From assembly GCF_013394655.1 (NCBI RefSeq), contig NZ_CP053351.1, positions 1,766,501-1,830,500 of the forward strand: a stretch of DNA of 64,000 nt, in the 5' to 3' direction. Source of the stretch: Winogradskyella schleiferi. GTDB taxonomy: Bacteria > Bacteroidota > Bacteroidia > Flavobacteriales > Flavobacteriaceae. The notes below the pieces were generated by a model. That model had not been told where the DNA came from, made no database searches, and saw only the letters and a list, made by a program, of their open reading frames with translations. Positions 1 to 8,694 of the stretch are shown here, piece after piece. Both the position numbers and the translations under genes were made by a program. The first letter of the stretch is position 1. Every line of letters begins with the position of its first letter.

Positions 1-1
1 T

Positions 2-301
2 GACGTTTTAAAAAAAATGTCTCCTTTATATATACCGCCAAGTAATTTTATGGTGCATCCATATATCGGAATTTCGAAGGAATATTTAATTTTTACAAAA
101 CAAGATGAAGAGGTGGAAGCAGTTATAGAGGTAAAGCTTAGCGATTTTTTAAGCGATAGTAATACCTTAACCGCAAGAGTACCAACCTCTTTTGATGTAG
201 AAGTAGATGTTCCAGCTTTTAAATTTAATGGTCATATTGTTTGGGGAGCAACAGCAATGATGCTAGGCGAAATAAAAGACTTGCTAAAACAGGTTTTATA
301 A
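2..301 (+). CDS. CoA pyrophosphatase-like Nudix hydrolase, C-terminal part
   Basis: This is the last 99 codons of a gene that begins before the window; the frame stays open back to base 2, so the Met codon at 17 is probably internal. The visible part carries features of the C-terminal half of NudL/YeaB-type CoA pyrophosphatases: a proline-containing stretch PSNFMVHPYIG, a region like VxEVxxVxLxxLL (EVEAVIEVKLSDFL), and the ending GHIVWGATAMMLGEI, which matches the family's IWGATAxML signature. The Nudix box itself would lie upstream and cannot be checked. Family members hydrolyse CoA and its derivatives in the cytoplasm. The acyltransferase gene follows 44 bases later on the same strand. Confidence 0.72.
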   Translation, partial: DVLKKMSPLYIPPSNFMVHPYIGISKEYLIFTKQDEEVEAVIEVKLSDFLSDSNTLTARVPTSFDVEVDVPAFKFNGHIVWGATAMMLGEIKDLLKQVL

Positions 302-310
302 CTTTATGGT

Positions 311-318
311 TACATTTG
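311..318 (+). promoter_or_regulatory. Possible -7 promoter box for the acyltransferase gene
   Basis: The octamer TACATTTG matches the Bacteroidota -7 consensus TAnnTTTG and lies 28 bases before the start codon at 346. No TTG box is found at the usual 17-23 base spacing, so the call rests on one box. Confidence 0.35.
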
Positions 319-345
319 TAATCGACTAAAATTTGAAAATTAACT

Positions 346-1146
346 ATGGGATTATTCAAAAGAAATCCTTTCGGACATATACTTTGGATTAAAAAATGGC
401 TCATTAGAATCTTGGGCGCTCTAACACATCAGCGTTTTAGAGGTTTTAATGACTTACAGATTGAAGGTTCAGAAATTATTAAAGATTTGCCAGATACTAA
501 TGTGTTGTTCATTTCTAACCATCAGACGTATTTCGCAGATGTTATTGCGATGTTTCATGTGTTTAATGCAAGTTTAAGCGGGAGATTAGACAATATAAAA
601 AACGTCGGTTATCTTTGGAACCCGAAATTGAACATGTACTACGTAGCGGCAAAGGAAACCATGAAATCTGGTTTGCTTCCAAAGATATTCGCCTATACAG
701 GTTCAATCAGTATTGAACGTACTTGGCGTTCACAAGGTAAAGAGGTGAACCGACAAGTGAAGATGAGTGATATTACCATGATAAAAACAGCGTTAGATGA
801 TGGTTGGGTAATTACATTTCCACAAGGGACGACCACACCATTTAAACCTATTAGAAAAGGAACAGCTCATATTATCAAAACCTATAAACCCATTGTTGTA
901 CCTATTGTTATTGACGGTTTTAGACGTTCGTTTGATAAAAAAGGACTACGAATTAAAAAGAAGAATATTTTTCAATCCTTTGAGATCAAAGAACCTTTGG
1001 AAATAGACTACGAAAATGAATCTATTGCGGATATCGTTGAAAAAATTGAATATGCCATCGAGCAACATCCATCGTTCTTAAAAGTGATTCCGCAAGACGT
1101 ACTTGAAGAAAATGAGCGGTTAAATAGGGAGTTGCGGGATATGTAA
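346..1146 (+). CDS. plsC: Lysophospholipid (1-acylglycerol-3-phosphate) acyltransferase
   Basis: A 266-residue PlsC-family acyltransferase expected to move an acyl chain to a lysophospholipid during membrane lipid synthesis. A hydrophobic N-terminal stretch (about residues 12-28) fits membrane association. Motif I is present as NHQTYFAD (about residues 58-65), but five residues separate His and Asp instead of the usual four (HX4D). Motif III is FPQGTTTPF in place of FPEGTR, and a VPIVIDGF block follows, as in motif IV. The protein may therefore be a lineage-specific branch with a different acyl acceptor. It could form a unit with the upstream Nudix gene. The family assignment is firm; the exact substrate is not known. 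Confidence 0.83.
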   Translation: MGLFKRNPFGHILWIKKWLIRILGALTHQRFRGFNDLQIEGSEIIKDLPDTNVLFISNHQTYFADVIAMFHVFNASLSGRLDNIKNVGYLWNPKLNMYYVAAKETMKSGLLPKIFAYTGSISIERTWRSQGKEVNRQVKMSDITMIKTALDDGWVITFPQGTTTPFKPIRKGTAHIIKTYKPIVVPIVIDGFRRSFDKKGLRIKKKNIFQSFEIKEPLEIDYENESIADIVEKIEYAIEQHPSFLKVIPQDVLEENERLNRELRDM

Positions 1147-1426
1147 AAAAAAGCCCCTTTCTCTCAGCATAAGAATTACTTAGTATAGTTATCTTCTCCA
1201 TAGGGGAACAGAGAAGGTATTGGTCTTCAATTCTGGCATTTAGTGATATTTTTATTTGTTGAACGATTTTACATTTTCAGCCTTTCGTAATTTTCCAAAT
1301 CCACCTCTTTTTGTATCCATTTTCCATTCATATGTTGCCATTTGCTGAATTAAAAATCATATTTAAAAACATGTATGATGTTCATGTGCTCCTAAATGCT
1401 AAAACGAATTAATTTCGATATAAAAC
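1147..1426. other. Intergenic region between convergent genes
   Basis: This 280-base stretch separates the acyltransferase from the leftward membrane-protein gene. It holds a 6-bp stem (CTTCTC at 1193-1198, GAGAAG at 1211-1216) and, on the minus strand at 1252-1341, a 29-codon open frame beginning MATYEWKMDTKRGGFG. The frame has plausible amino-acid composition, but nothing supports its expression and it may be a gene remnant. No RNA gene was recognised. Confidence 0.4.
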
Positions 1427-2059
1427 TTAAACTTCCAACTTCTTCAATTCCTGATAATTTCTATTCAATCGCTTAATTAAAATGCCATAAATCAACTTAT
1501 AAAACAACCATATCAATCCTAAAAATAAGGCTGTAATTCCTATAGCAACGAAAGCCATAAAAACTAATTGTGTAGATGACGCAGCTTCTAGTTGTTCTGA
1601 AATTTCTGGATGTTCATTAATGGAAAAATAAAGCGAAACAGGAATACTAATTAAAGCAATGGATAAATTATAGATCACGTAATATTTAATGACCTTTCTT
1701 GTTTTTAGTATACTCTCCATTAATTTTTTCGCATTGTCGGTAACAGAAATTGCTTTGTGCGCTTTCCATAAAAGATATACAAATACAATAATAACTGCAT
1801 AGCTGAGAATATTCAATGCCATATAAATCCAGCTATGACTCATCTCTTCTAATTGGGCCTTCAATTTATCTGAAACCACAAAGGGTAAGAAATTCATCAA
1901 TATCCAAAACCCTAGTTCTGCAACACTTACGTAAAACAAAGTCTTTACAATAGAAGATGATTTTTTATGCAACATTGGGTAGATATCAGAATCGGAATAG
2001 TTTTTAAATTCAGCTGTATCTTTATTCCAATTTTTCTTTAATAATTCTAATTCATCCAT
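1427..2059 (-). CDS. Membrane protein partner of ECF sigma factor
   Basis: A 210-residue protein starting 4 bases after the sigma-factor gene and almost certainly co-transcribed with it. The first 35 residues are soluble (MDELELLKKNWNKD...). About four hydrophobic segments follow, at roughly 40-62, 80-100, 122-146 and 165-190. Bacteroidota often pair an ECF sigma gene with such a protein, whose short N-terminal part may sequester the sigma factor. An anti-sigma role is inferred from position and layout; no zinc-binding anti-sigma motif (HXXXCXXC) is visible. Its inducing signal is unknown. Confidence 0.6.
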   Translation of the reverse strand: MDELELLKKNWNKDTAEFKNYSDSDIYPMLHKKSSSIVKTLFYVSVAELGFWILMNFLPFVVSDKLKAQLEEMSHSWIYMALNILSYAVIIVFVYLLWKAHKAISVTDNAKKLMESILKTRKVIKYYVIYNLSIALISIPVSLYFSINEHPEISEQLEAASSTQLVFMAFVAIGITALFLGLIWLFYKLIYGILIKRLNRNYQELKKLEV

Positions 2060-2063
2060 AATC

Positions 2064-2558
2064 TTACGGATTTAGTATGGTTCTTAATTTCTTTTTCACA
2101 CGATTCATTTTTACGCGTGCATTGACTTCTGTTATACCTAGAGTCGCGCTAATTTCTCTGTAATCTTTGTCTTCTAGGTACAAGAAAACTAAGGCTTTTT
2201 CAATATCATTTAATTGATGTACGCCTTGGTATAAAAGTTTTAATTGTTGTTCTTCGGTATCGTCATATTCTTCAGCTTTTATTTTAAATTCTACAGCATC
2301 AAATGCTTGGGTGTTAATGCGTCTTTTCGATTTCCGGTATAGCGTAATTGCAGTATTCAATCCTACTCTGTACATCCATGTACTAAATTTTGCATCCCCT
2401 CTAAATTTTGGAAATGCTTTCCACAGTTGTATAGTGATTTCTTGAAACAGATCGTTGTGAGCATCGGCATTGTTGGTGTATAATCGGCACACCTTGTGTA
2501 CAATGTTTTGATGCTTTTGCAACTGTTCTACAAAGCTATGTTCTAGTTCTTTGTTCAA
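2064..2558 (-). CDS. ECF-type RNA polymerase sigma factor
   Basis: A 164-residue sigma-70 family protein with only regions 2 and 4, as in ECF sigma factors. Region 2 spans about residues 15-85 and includes DLFQEITIQLWKAFPKF and the promoter-melting segment FSTWMYRVGLNTAI. Region 4 spans about 110-162, with the helix-turn-helix YREISATLGITEVNARVKMNR for -35 recognition. The partner membrane protein follows at 4 bases. The gene is divergent from the NADH dehydrogenase. A possible -7 box (TAAATTTG, minus strand, 2611-2618) lies 53 bases upstream of the start. Which genes it controls cannot be told from this window. Confidence 0.9.
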   Translation of the reverse strand: MNKELEHSFVEQLQKHQNIVHKVCRLYTNNADAHNDLFQEITIQLWKAFPKFRGDAKFSTWMYRVGLNTAITLYRKSKRRINTQAFDAVEFKIKAEEYDDTEEQQLKLLYQGVHQLNDIEKALVFLYLEDKDYREISATLGITEVNARVKMNRVKKKLRTILNP

Positions 2559-2610
2559 TTGATGAAATTGGTTAGTTGTCTAATTAGTAGTATCAGTTTA
2601 GGTTTTGTTA

Positions 2611-2618
2611 CAAATTTA
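2611..2618 (-). promoter_or_regulatory. Possible -7 box of sigma-factor gene
   Basis: Read on the minus strand the octamer is TAAATTTG, an exact TAnnTTTG match 53 bases upstream of the ECF sigma start. A -33 box at normal spacing is not evident. Confidence 0.35.
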
Positions 2619-2661
2619 TTCAACTAATGTTTTAAAAGGGAATTTTTGCCTCGATAATTCG

Positions 2662-2669
2662 TATTTTTG
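2662..2669 (+). promoter_or_regulatory. Possible -7 box of ndh
   Basis: TATTTTTG matches TAnnTTTG and lies 23 bases before the ndh start at 2693. A TTTTG at 2644-2648 lies only 13 bases upstream, closer than the usual spacing. Confidence 0.45.
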
Positions 2670-2692
2670 CAAGTGAAATTTCAATCCTATAT

Positions 2693-3967
2693 GTGATGAA
2701 CATTCCTCAGTCCAACCTACCAAGAATCGTCATTGTAGGAGGTGGCTTTGCTGGAGTAAATTTAGCCAAAACTTTAGCAAATAAAAATGCACAAGTCGTT
2801 CTCATTGACAAGCACAACTATCACACATTTCAACCTTTATTGTACCAAGTTTCGAGTTCTGGATTAGAACCGGATTCCATAGCTTATCCTTTACGAAAAA
2901 TTATAAAAAAGCATAGAACTTCTTTTTTCCGTTTGGCAGAAGTGGAGCAAATTGTCCCTAAAAATAATGAAATCATTACCTCAATTGGACATTTGTCTTA
3001 CGATTATCTCGTACTTGCCACAGGAACAAAAACCAACTATTTTGGCAACAAAGCGATTCAATCCAACAGTATGCCAATGAAGTCTGTTCCTCAGGCATTA
3101 AATATAAGAAGTCTTATTTTACAGAATTTTGAAAAGGCAGCGGTTGCAGATACAAAAGAAGAACGGGAGGCCTATTTAAATTTTGTAATTGTTGGTGCGG
3201 GACCAACAGGTGTGGAGCTCGCAGGCGCTATAGCAGAACTTAAAAATAATATTTTGCCAAGGGATTATCATGATTTGGATCCTGACGATATGCATATTTA
3301 TTTATTGGAAGGAGCAGAGCGTGTATTGCCACCAATGAGTGAATATGCCTCAAAAAAAGCAGAAGAGTTTTTAACAAATTTAGGCGTGAAAGTGCGATGC
3401 AATACCGTCGTTAAACATTATGATGGATCTACGGTGACCACAAATTCTGACTTAAAAATGGAATCGGAGACCTTAATTTGGGCTGCAGGAGTTACAGGAG
3501 CTCCAGTACAGGGTTTAAAAGCTGAAGCTTTAATGGATAACACAAATCGTTATAAGGTGAACCAATTCAACCAAGTGGAAGACTATACTAATATTTTTGC
3601 CGTTGGCGATATTGCAATAATGACTTCTGAGGATTACCCAAAAGGTCATCCACAAGTGGCACAACCTGCTATTCAGCAAGGAAAATTATTAGGCAAGAAT
3701 TTATTGCGATTAATTGATAATAAACCACTACAACCATTTGTTTATAAAGATAGAGGCTCAATGGCGACTATTGGTAGAAATAAAGCCGTTGTGGATTTAA
3801 AACATTACAAATTCGGAGGCTTTTTTGCTTGGTTTGTTTGGATGTTTGTGCACTTAATGTCTTTAGTTGGTTTTAGAAATCGTGTGATTGTACTCTTCAA
3901 CTGGACCTACAATTATATCAATTTTGATAAGGCTGCACGATTAATTATTAGGCCTTTTAAAAAGTAA
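2693..3967 (+). CDS. ndh: Type II NADH:quinone oxidoreductase (NDH-2)
   Basis: A 424-residue flavoprotein that passes electrons from NADH to the quinone pool at the inner face of the membrane without pumping protons. The FAD-binding Rossmann motif VIVGGGFAGVNLAK is near residues 13-26. The NADH-binding motif FVIVGAGPTGVELAG is near 163-177. The second FAD motif NIFAVGDIA is near 302-310. A C-terminal amphipathic or hydrophobic segment (GGFFAWFVWMFVHLMSLVGF, about 370-389) fits monotopic membrane attachment. Length and motif order match the family. Two ATGs are adjacent at the start, so the start is uncertain by one codon. Menaquinone, made by genes later in the window, is its likely electron acceptor. 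Confidence 0.9.
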   Translation: MMNIPQSNLPRIVIVGGGFAGVNLAKTLANKNAQVVLIDKHNYHTFQPLLYQVSSSGLEPDSIAYPLRKIIKKHRTSFFRLAEVEQIVPKNNEIITSIGHLSYDYLVLATGTKTNYFGNKAIQSNSMPMKSVPQALNIRSLILQNFEKAAVADTKEEREAYLNFVIVGAGPTGVELAGAIAELKNNILPRDYHDLDPDDMHIYLLEGAERVLPPMSEYASKKAEEFLTNLGVKVRCNTVVKHYDGSTVTTNSDLKMESETLIWAAGVTGAPVQGLKAEALMDNTNRYKVNQFNQVEDYTNIFAVGDIAIMTSEDYPKGHPQVAQPAIQQGKLLGKNLLRLIDNKPLQPFVYKDRGSMATIGRNKAVVDLKHYKFGGFFAWFVWMFVHLMSLVGFRNRVIVLFNWTYNYINFDKAARLIIRPFKK

Positions 3968-3970
3968 GAT

Positions 3971-4645
3971 TTAAGAATCCTGAAGTTTTAAAATTCCAAT
4001 CACAATTAAATATTGGGCCAGAGCATATGTTACCATTATGCTAATATTTGAATATATTATAGGTTGATAAAACTTGTTAAGTGCCAGAATGCTATCGGAA
4101 ATCATAAATAGTAAAGCCCCTAAAAAAACAAGTCCATAACTTAGTATGTTTACGCTGCCTTTCCTTAAATAAGCAGAAGTTGCCATACTTAAAATAACGA
4201 GCATATATATAACAACCGGAATCAGCATCACACCCAAATTATCCTTTAGAAAATAGAATAAGCAAGATGCATAGAGGAGTAGCAAAGCAATAAAACCGAA
4301 TGGCGATTTTGACTTGTTGAGATGTTTTATAAACACTAAGACATACATGATATGTGCCGTTAAAAATGCGACTAAACCCAACGTAAAAAAGTGTTGGGAT
4401 GTATCTACAAACATTAATAGTATATCACCAAGCAAAGAAAAAAACAAAGCAAAAAGAGTTAAGTTTTTTATGGTTTTTGGAAGGGAATAAGAGGTTTTTA
4501 CAAACAAAAAAATAAGACTGATAACTATGGCAGGTTTGGCTATATAATGTGCATATTGTAAAGCTGCAGTACTTCCCGATAAGAGTTCAAATAGAACAAT
4601 AATAAAGAATAAAATGCTGAATTGTTTCTCAGTTTTAGTTAGCAT
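3971..4645 (-). CDS. YhhN/TMEM86-family lysoplasmalogenase-like membrane protein
   Basis: A 224-residue protein of about seven to eight hydrophobic helices. Its size and pattern match the YhhN family, whose animal member TMEM86B cleaves the vinyl-ether bond of lysoplasmalogens. Polar residues inside helices (LGDILLMF near residue 73, MISDSILALNKF near 182) correspond to the acidic motifs conserved in the family. The gene converges on ndh with a 3-base gap. A possible 51-residue hydrophobic protein is encoded 15 bases upstream on the same strand. In bacteria the substrate is largely unknown, so the enzyme name is by family only. Confidence 0.7.
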   Translation of the reverse strand: MLTKTEKQFSILFFIIVLFELLSGSTAALQYAHYIAKPAIVISLIFLFVKTSYSLPKTIKNLTLFALFFSLLGDILLMFVDTSQHFFTLGLVAFLTAHIMYVLVFIKHLNKSKSPFGFIALLLLYASCLFYFLKDNLGVMLIPVVIYMLVILSMATSAYLRKGSVNILSYGLVFLGALLFMISDSILALNKFYQPIIYSNISIMVTYALAQYLIVIGILKLQDS

Positions 4646-4660
4646 TAAATTAAGTTTGAA

Positions 4661-4816
4661 TTAAAATTTATTAGACATATAAGTGAACAAGGCAAACAAA
4701 ATGATAAAACTAAATATTAAGATTAAATTCTCAAAGCTCTCAAATTGCAGTGAAATCTGATAGGCTACAGCCATACTTATTATAAATCTGAATGCTAAAT
4801 TTTTAATTATACCCAC
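4661..4816 (-). CDS. Candidate small membrane protein upstream of the YhhN gene
   Basis: A 51-codon frame on the minus strand, starting at GTG (4814-4816) or at an internal ATG (4772-4774, giving 37 residues). The predicted protein is very hydrophobic, with one or two membrane segments (NLILIFSFIILFALFTYM near the end). It stops 15 bases before the YhhN gene start. A TATATTTG -7 box on the same strand (4821-4828) lies just upstream; if that box is used, the ATG is the more likely start. No family is recognised. It might instead be a leader or the tail of a decayed gene. Confidence 0.4.
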   Translation of the reverse strand: MGIIKNLAFRFIISMAVAYQISLQFESFENLILIFSFIILFALFTYMSNKF

Positions 4817-4820
4817 AGTC

Positions 4821-4828
4821 CAAATATA
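4821..4828 (-). promoter_or_regulatory. Possible -7 box for small ORF/YhhN transcript
   Basis: TATATTTG on the minus strand is an exact TAnnTTTG match. It would give a transcript covering the small hydrophobic frame and the YhhN gene. No good -33 box is visible. Confidence 0.38.
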
Positions 4829-4985
4829 TTCAATTCGTCATTGAAAATACACAGTTCGGTAAATTACAATTCTTTTATAGCGTAAAAATGTGGAAGTTTG
4901 TCTCATCAATTTATGTCGAACTTCATTGAGTATCATACTGAAGTAAATTCAGCACAAGAAAAACGAACTTTTAATCAATCAAACC

Positions 4986-7136
4986 ATGAACAAGCTAATC
5001 ACCATTCTAATTTTACTTTTTACCGGTTTAGCATATTCACAGACCACCATTTCAGGAAAAGTTACAGACACAAAAGACAAATCCATGAACGGTGTTAATA
5101 TCTATTTAGAAGGCACTTATGATGGTGCAACCACTGACGATCAAGGCAGCTTTACATTTACAACAGATGAAAAAGGGACACAAACTTTAGTCATTTCGTT
5201 TCTGTCTTATGAAACTAAGTCCATTATAAAAGAGGTTTCGGAGATGAATAATCTCATAATTAAATTAAGGGAAAGTGTAGAGTCTTTAGATGCAGTGGTT
5301 ATTAGCGCAGGAACTTTTGAAGCCAGCGATAACAGTAAAGTCTCTGTTTTAAAACCTTTGGATGTTGTCACTACAGCAAGTGCTTTAGGCGATTTTGTTG
5401 GTGCGTTACAAACGTTACCAGGAACGTCCAATGTGTCAGAAGATGGCCGTCTGTTTGTGAGAGGCGGAAATGCTGATGAAACGCAAATATTTATAGATGG
5501 CATACGTGTTTTTACGCCATATACACCAACAGCAAATAATATTCCGACGCGTGGACGATATTCCCCATTTTTATTTGATGGAATTACATTTTCAACTGGT
5601 GGTTATTCTTCAGAATTTGGACAAGCCTTATCAAGTGTTTTACTTTTAAATACTATTGACGAACCCGATCAAGAAAAAACGGATATTGGAATAATGACGG
5701 TTGGTGCTGCGCTAGGAAACACCCAAAAATGGGAAAAATCATCGCTGAGTTTCAACGCTTCTTATATAAATCTCGCACCATATCTAGAGCTTTTTGAAGA
5801 TAGAAACGATTGGCATAAACCTTATCAAGGCGCACAAGGCGAAACTGTTTTTAGACAAAAGTTGAATAATGGTTTATTGAAATTTTATGCCGCTTTTGAT
5901 ACGTCTAAATTCGAATTAACCCAAGACGATATTAACTTAAGTGAAGGGTTGGACTATAAGCTAAATAACAATAACTTCTATTTAAACACATCCTATAAAG
6001 GAAGTTTGGGAAATAGCTGGAGCATCCAAACCGGATTGAGTTATACGTTAGCAGATACAGACCTGGGAATTCAGTCGAGCGAAATTAGCGATATAGAGAA
6101 TTCGGCCCATTTAAAGTTAAAGTTAAGAAAACGCTTCAGCAGTCGATTCAAACTTAGTTTTGGTGCGGAACAATTTATAACGGATTTTGAAGAAAACTTC
6201 AAGGAAGGCACATTTGATGCGACTTATGGTTATAACAATAACATCACAGCCGCATTTGCAGAAGCAGATTTGATATTCTCTAAAAAACTGGCTTTAAAAG
6301 TGGGGTTGAGAGCGGATCATAGTTCAATTTTTAGTACAACAGATGTAGCGCCAAGAGCAGCTATAGCTTATAAAAGCTCAAAGAATGGTCAATTTTCTTT
6401 GGCTTATGGTAACTTTTTCCAAAACCCGAATAGCGCTATCTTAAAGTTTAATCAAGATTTAAAGGCTGAACAAACCTCGCATTATATTTTGAATTATCAG
6501 TATGTAAATAACGGCAAAATTTTTAGGGCTGAAGCGTACAGAAAAGATTACGATAATTTGGTAAAGTTCGATTCTGAATTTGAAAGTTTTGAGAGTAATT
6601 TTAAGTCTTCAGGAGATGGTTATGCCCAAGGAATCGATTTATTTTGGAGAGATAATACAGGTGTCAAAAACGTCGATTATTGGGTAAGTTATTCGTATTT
6701 GGATACCGAACGAGATTATCGAAACTATGAAACCGCGGCTCAACCGAGTTATGCCACCAAACATAACTTATCAATAGTAGGTAAATATTGGATAGACAGT
6801 TGGAAAAGTCAAGTTGGCGTTTCTTATGGTTTTTCTTCAGGTCGTCCGTACACCAATCCAAATACCAATGAGTTTTTAGCCGAACGTACAAAATCGTTTA
6901 ATAGTTTAAGTGTGAATTGGGCTTATTTACTCAGTCCACAAAAGATCTTGTATTTCTCGATAAATAATGTCTTAGGAATCAAAAACATAAATGGTTATCA
7001 ATATGCAGATTCTCCAGATTTTAACGGACAGTTTAATAGACGTGCCTTAACGCCTGCAGCAGACCAGTTCTTTTTTGTTGGTTTCTTTTGGACCATTAGT
7101 GAAGATGGTACAGATAATCAATTGGATAATTTGTAG
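4986..7136 (+). CDS. TonB-dependent outer-membrane receptor
   Basis: A 716-residue receptor for uptake of an unknown ligand across the outer membrane. A signal peptide (residues 1-18, ending AYSQ) precedes a carboxypeptidase-D regulatory-like domain (about 20-105, TISGKVTDTKDKSMNGVNIYL). A plug domain follows (about 120-220, with LFVRGGNADETQIFIDG), then a beta-barrel of roughly 480 residues. There is no SusD partner, so it is not a classical polysaccharide-utilisation pair. A TonB-like gene follows 245 bases later and may energise it. The protein ends in DGTDNQLDNL, not in an aromatic residue as many barrels do. Confidence 0.87.
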   Translation: MNKLITILILLFTGLAYSQTTISGKVTDTKDKSMNGVNIYLEGTYDGATTDDQGSFTFTTDEKGTQTLVISFLSYETKSIIKEVSEMNNLIIKLRESVESLDAVVISAGTFEASDNSKVSVLKPLDVVTTASALGDFVGALQTLPGTSNVSEDGRLFVRGGNADETQIFIDGIRVFTPYTPTANNIPTRGRYSPFLFDGITFSTGGYSSEFGQALSSVLLLNTIDEPDQEKTDIGIMTVGAALGNTQKWEKSSLSFNASYINLAPYLELFEDRNDWHKPYQGAQGETVFRQKLNNGLLKFYAAFDTSKFELTQDDINLSEGLDYKLNNNNFYLNTSYKGSLGNSWSIQTGLSYTLADTDLGIQSSEISDIENSAHLKLKLRKRFSSRFKLSFGAEQFITDFEENFKEGTFDATYGYNNNITAAFAEADLIFSKKLALKVGLRADHSSIFSTTDVAPRAAIAYKSSKNGQFSLAYGNFFQNPNSAILKFNQDLKAEQTSHYILNYQYVNNGKIFRAEAYRKDYDNLVKFDSEFESFESNFKSSGDGYAQGIDLFWRDNTGVKNVDYWVSYSYLDTERDYRNYETAAQPSYATKHNLSIVGKYWIDSWKSQVGVSYGFSSGRPYTNPNTNEFLAERTKSFNSLSVNWAYLLSPQKILYFSINNVLGIKNINGYQYADSPDFNGQFNRRALTPAADQFFFVGFFWTISEDGTDNQLDNL

Positions 7137-7381
7137 AATTCAGATTCCAGATTTTAGGGATTTTTTTAAAATTCTGTAGTTCTTGCTTAATTATAACAAC
7201 ATAATTTTTTGACGGATTTCGACCGTTAGTGATGTCTTTCTTCATAATAATTGAGTCGTATAATCTTGAAAAATCAATTATAATTTGAAATGTTAAAAAC
7301 AGTCAGAATCCATTTGATATGACTTTTATCATAATTTTTACGCTCAATGATATTTAACTTTATACTATTAAATTAAACGTC

Positions 7382-8116
7382 ATGGAACTCAAGAAAAACC
7401 CAAAAGCCAATGTAGGTCGAAACAGCAGTTTGTATTTTGCTGTTGGCTTAAACGTAATGTTACTCCTTACATATTTAGGACTAGAACATAAGACTTACGA
7501 GACAGAAGCAACAAAGATTGATATCTTAATGTTAGACGATCAGATCGATGAAGACATTCCGATAACCACAATAGATATTGTTCCGCCTCCTCCACCACCT
7601 GCTCAAAAACAAATTGTTACTGAGATTATAGAAGTTGTTGAAGATGTTGAAGATGTTGAAGAAAGCTTGATAGAAAGCACAGAGGTAGGGCAAGATGATA
7701 TTATTGACGATCGCGAAGTTGGAGTAGAGGATGTCGAAGTAACAGAAGTGGAAGAAGACATTGAAGTGCCTTTTGCAGTCATTGAAAAAGTACCACAATT
7801 TCCAGGTTGTACTGGTAATAATACAGAGTTAAGAGCTTGTTTTGAGCGAAAAATCCAAGAGCATTTACAGAAAAATTTTAGATATCCTAATGCCGCGGCG
7901 GAGCTTAATATACAAGGTAGAGTGTTCGTTTTCTTTTTAATTGATAAAAATGGAATGGTTACTAAAATTAAAAGTAGAGGACCAGATCAACTTTTAGAAA
8001 CTGAAGCAGAACGAATTATAAGTTTGTTGCCTAAAATGAAGCCTGGTAAACAACGGGATAGAAGTGTGAGCGTGCCTTACAGTATTCCTATAAACTTTAA
8101 ATTACAAACACAATAA
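7382..8116 (+). CDS. TonB family energy transducer
   Basis: A 244-residue protein with one N-terminal membrane helix (about residues 18-36), a proline run (IVPPPPPPAQK, about 62-72), an acidic Glu/Val/Asp-rich linker (about 80-130), and a C-terminal TonB-like domain (about 145-243: FRYPNAAAELNIQGRVFVFFLIDKNG and a PVSIPINFKL-like end). This is the usual layout of Flavobacteriaceae TonB proteins, which span the periplasm and pass proton-motive-force energy to outer-membrane receptors. Linker repeats EDVEDVEE and VEVTEVEE look like local duplications. It lies downstream of a receptor gene, with no ExbB or ExbD nearby. A bidirectional terminator follows. Confidence 0.85.
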   Translation: MELKKNPKANVGRNSSLYFAVGLNVMLLLTYLGLEHKTYETEATKIDILMLDDQIDEDIPITTIDIVPPPPPPAQKQIVTEIIEVVEDVEDVEESLIESTEVGQDDIIDDREVGVEDVEVTEVEEDIEVPFAVIEKVPQFPGCTGNNTELRACFERKIQEHLQKNFRYPNAAAELNIQGRVFVFFLIDKNGMVTKIKSRGPDQLLETEAERIISLLPKMKPGKQRDRSVSVPYSIPINFKLQTQ

Positions 8117-8137
8117 CTATTTATTTCCCTTACTAAG

Positions 8138-8169
8138 AAAACAAAATCCCTGAAAAGGGATTTTGTTTT
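8138..8169. terminator. Bidirectional rho-independent terminator
   Basis: A perfect 13-bp stem, AAAACAAAATCCC (8138-8150) and GGGATTTTGTTTT (8157-8169), with a 6-base loop. A-rich and T-rich flanks serve both strands. It lies between the convergent TonB-like and acetyltransferase genes and touches the latter's stop codon. Confidence 0.9.
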
Positions 8170-8694
8170 TTATAAATATGGATTTTTTAGTTTGTACCAA
8201 TTGCACAATTCATCATCATATACAAAAGTACCAGAAGGTTGCATACCAATTTTTTTAAGAATGCTGTTAGAGGCACTATGGTTGACATCAGCTGCTGCGC
8301 CAATTTCTTTTAATTTTAAATCTTTAAAGCCATAATCTAAAGAAGCAAATGATGCTTCTGTGGCATAACCTTTTCCCCAGAACTGTTCTTTAAGCCTGTA
8401 ACCTAAATCATAATAGTTAAATTCTTTTCTCAATTGGTCTTCGTATTTAAGTCCGGCCCAACCAATAAAAGCATTGGTAGATTTTTCTACCATGGCTAAA
8501 CGACCTAAGCCATTGTTTTTGTATTGTTCTAAAATATTAGCAATCATGGCTTCAGATTCTGAAATCGTTTTTACAGGTTGATTCCCTAGGAATACATGAA
8601 CTTTAGGGTTAGAATCTAACTCAAAAAAATCATTGGCATCAGCTTCTGTAACAGGTCTTAGAATAAGACGTTTGGTTTCTAGTTTAATAGTCAT
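8170..8694 (-). CDS. GNAT family N-acetyltransferase (RimJ/RimL-like)
   Basis: A 174-residue acetyltransferase. The N-terminal LETKRLILRPVTEADANDFFEL is typical of the RimJ/RimL branch, which acetylates protein N-termini or small amines. The acetyl-CoA motif is seen as LGYRLKEQFWGKGYATEASFASLDYGF (about residues 95-121), followed by VNHSASNSILKKIGMQPSG, the usual motif B end. The substrate cannot be predicted. The gene is monocistronic and ends at a shared terminator. Confidence 0.87.
   Translation of the reverse strand: MTIKLETKRLILRPVTEADANDFFELDSNPKVHVFLGNQPVKTISESEAMIANILEQYKNNGLGRLAMVEKSTNAFIGWAGLKYEDQLRKEFNYYDLGYRLKEQFWGKGYATEASFASLDYGFKDLKLKEIGAAADVNHSASNSILKKIGMQPSGTFVYDDELCNWYKLKNPYL

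Noticed and set aside
4898..5098. 66-codon plus-strand frame overlapping the receptor gene start
   Set aside because: It runs out of frame through the signal peptide of a clear TonB-dependent receptor and has a His/Ser/Asn-rich non-protein-like composition.
7532..7798. Asn/Phe/Tyr-rich frame opposite the TonB-like gene
   Set aside because: It mirrors the Pro- and Glu-rich linker of the real gene.
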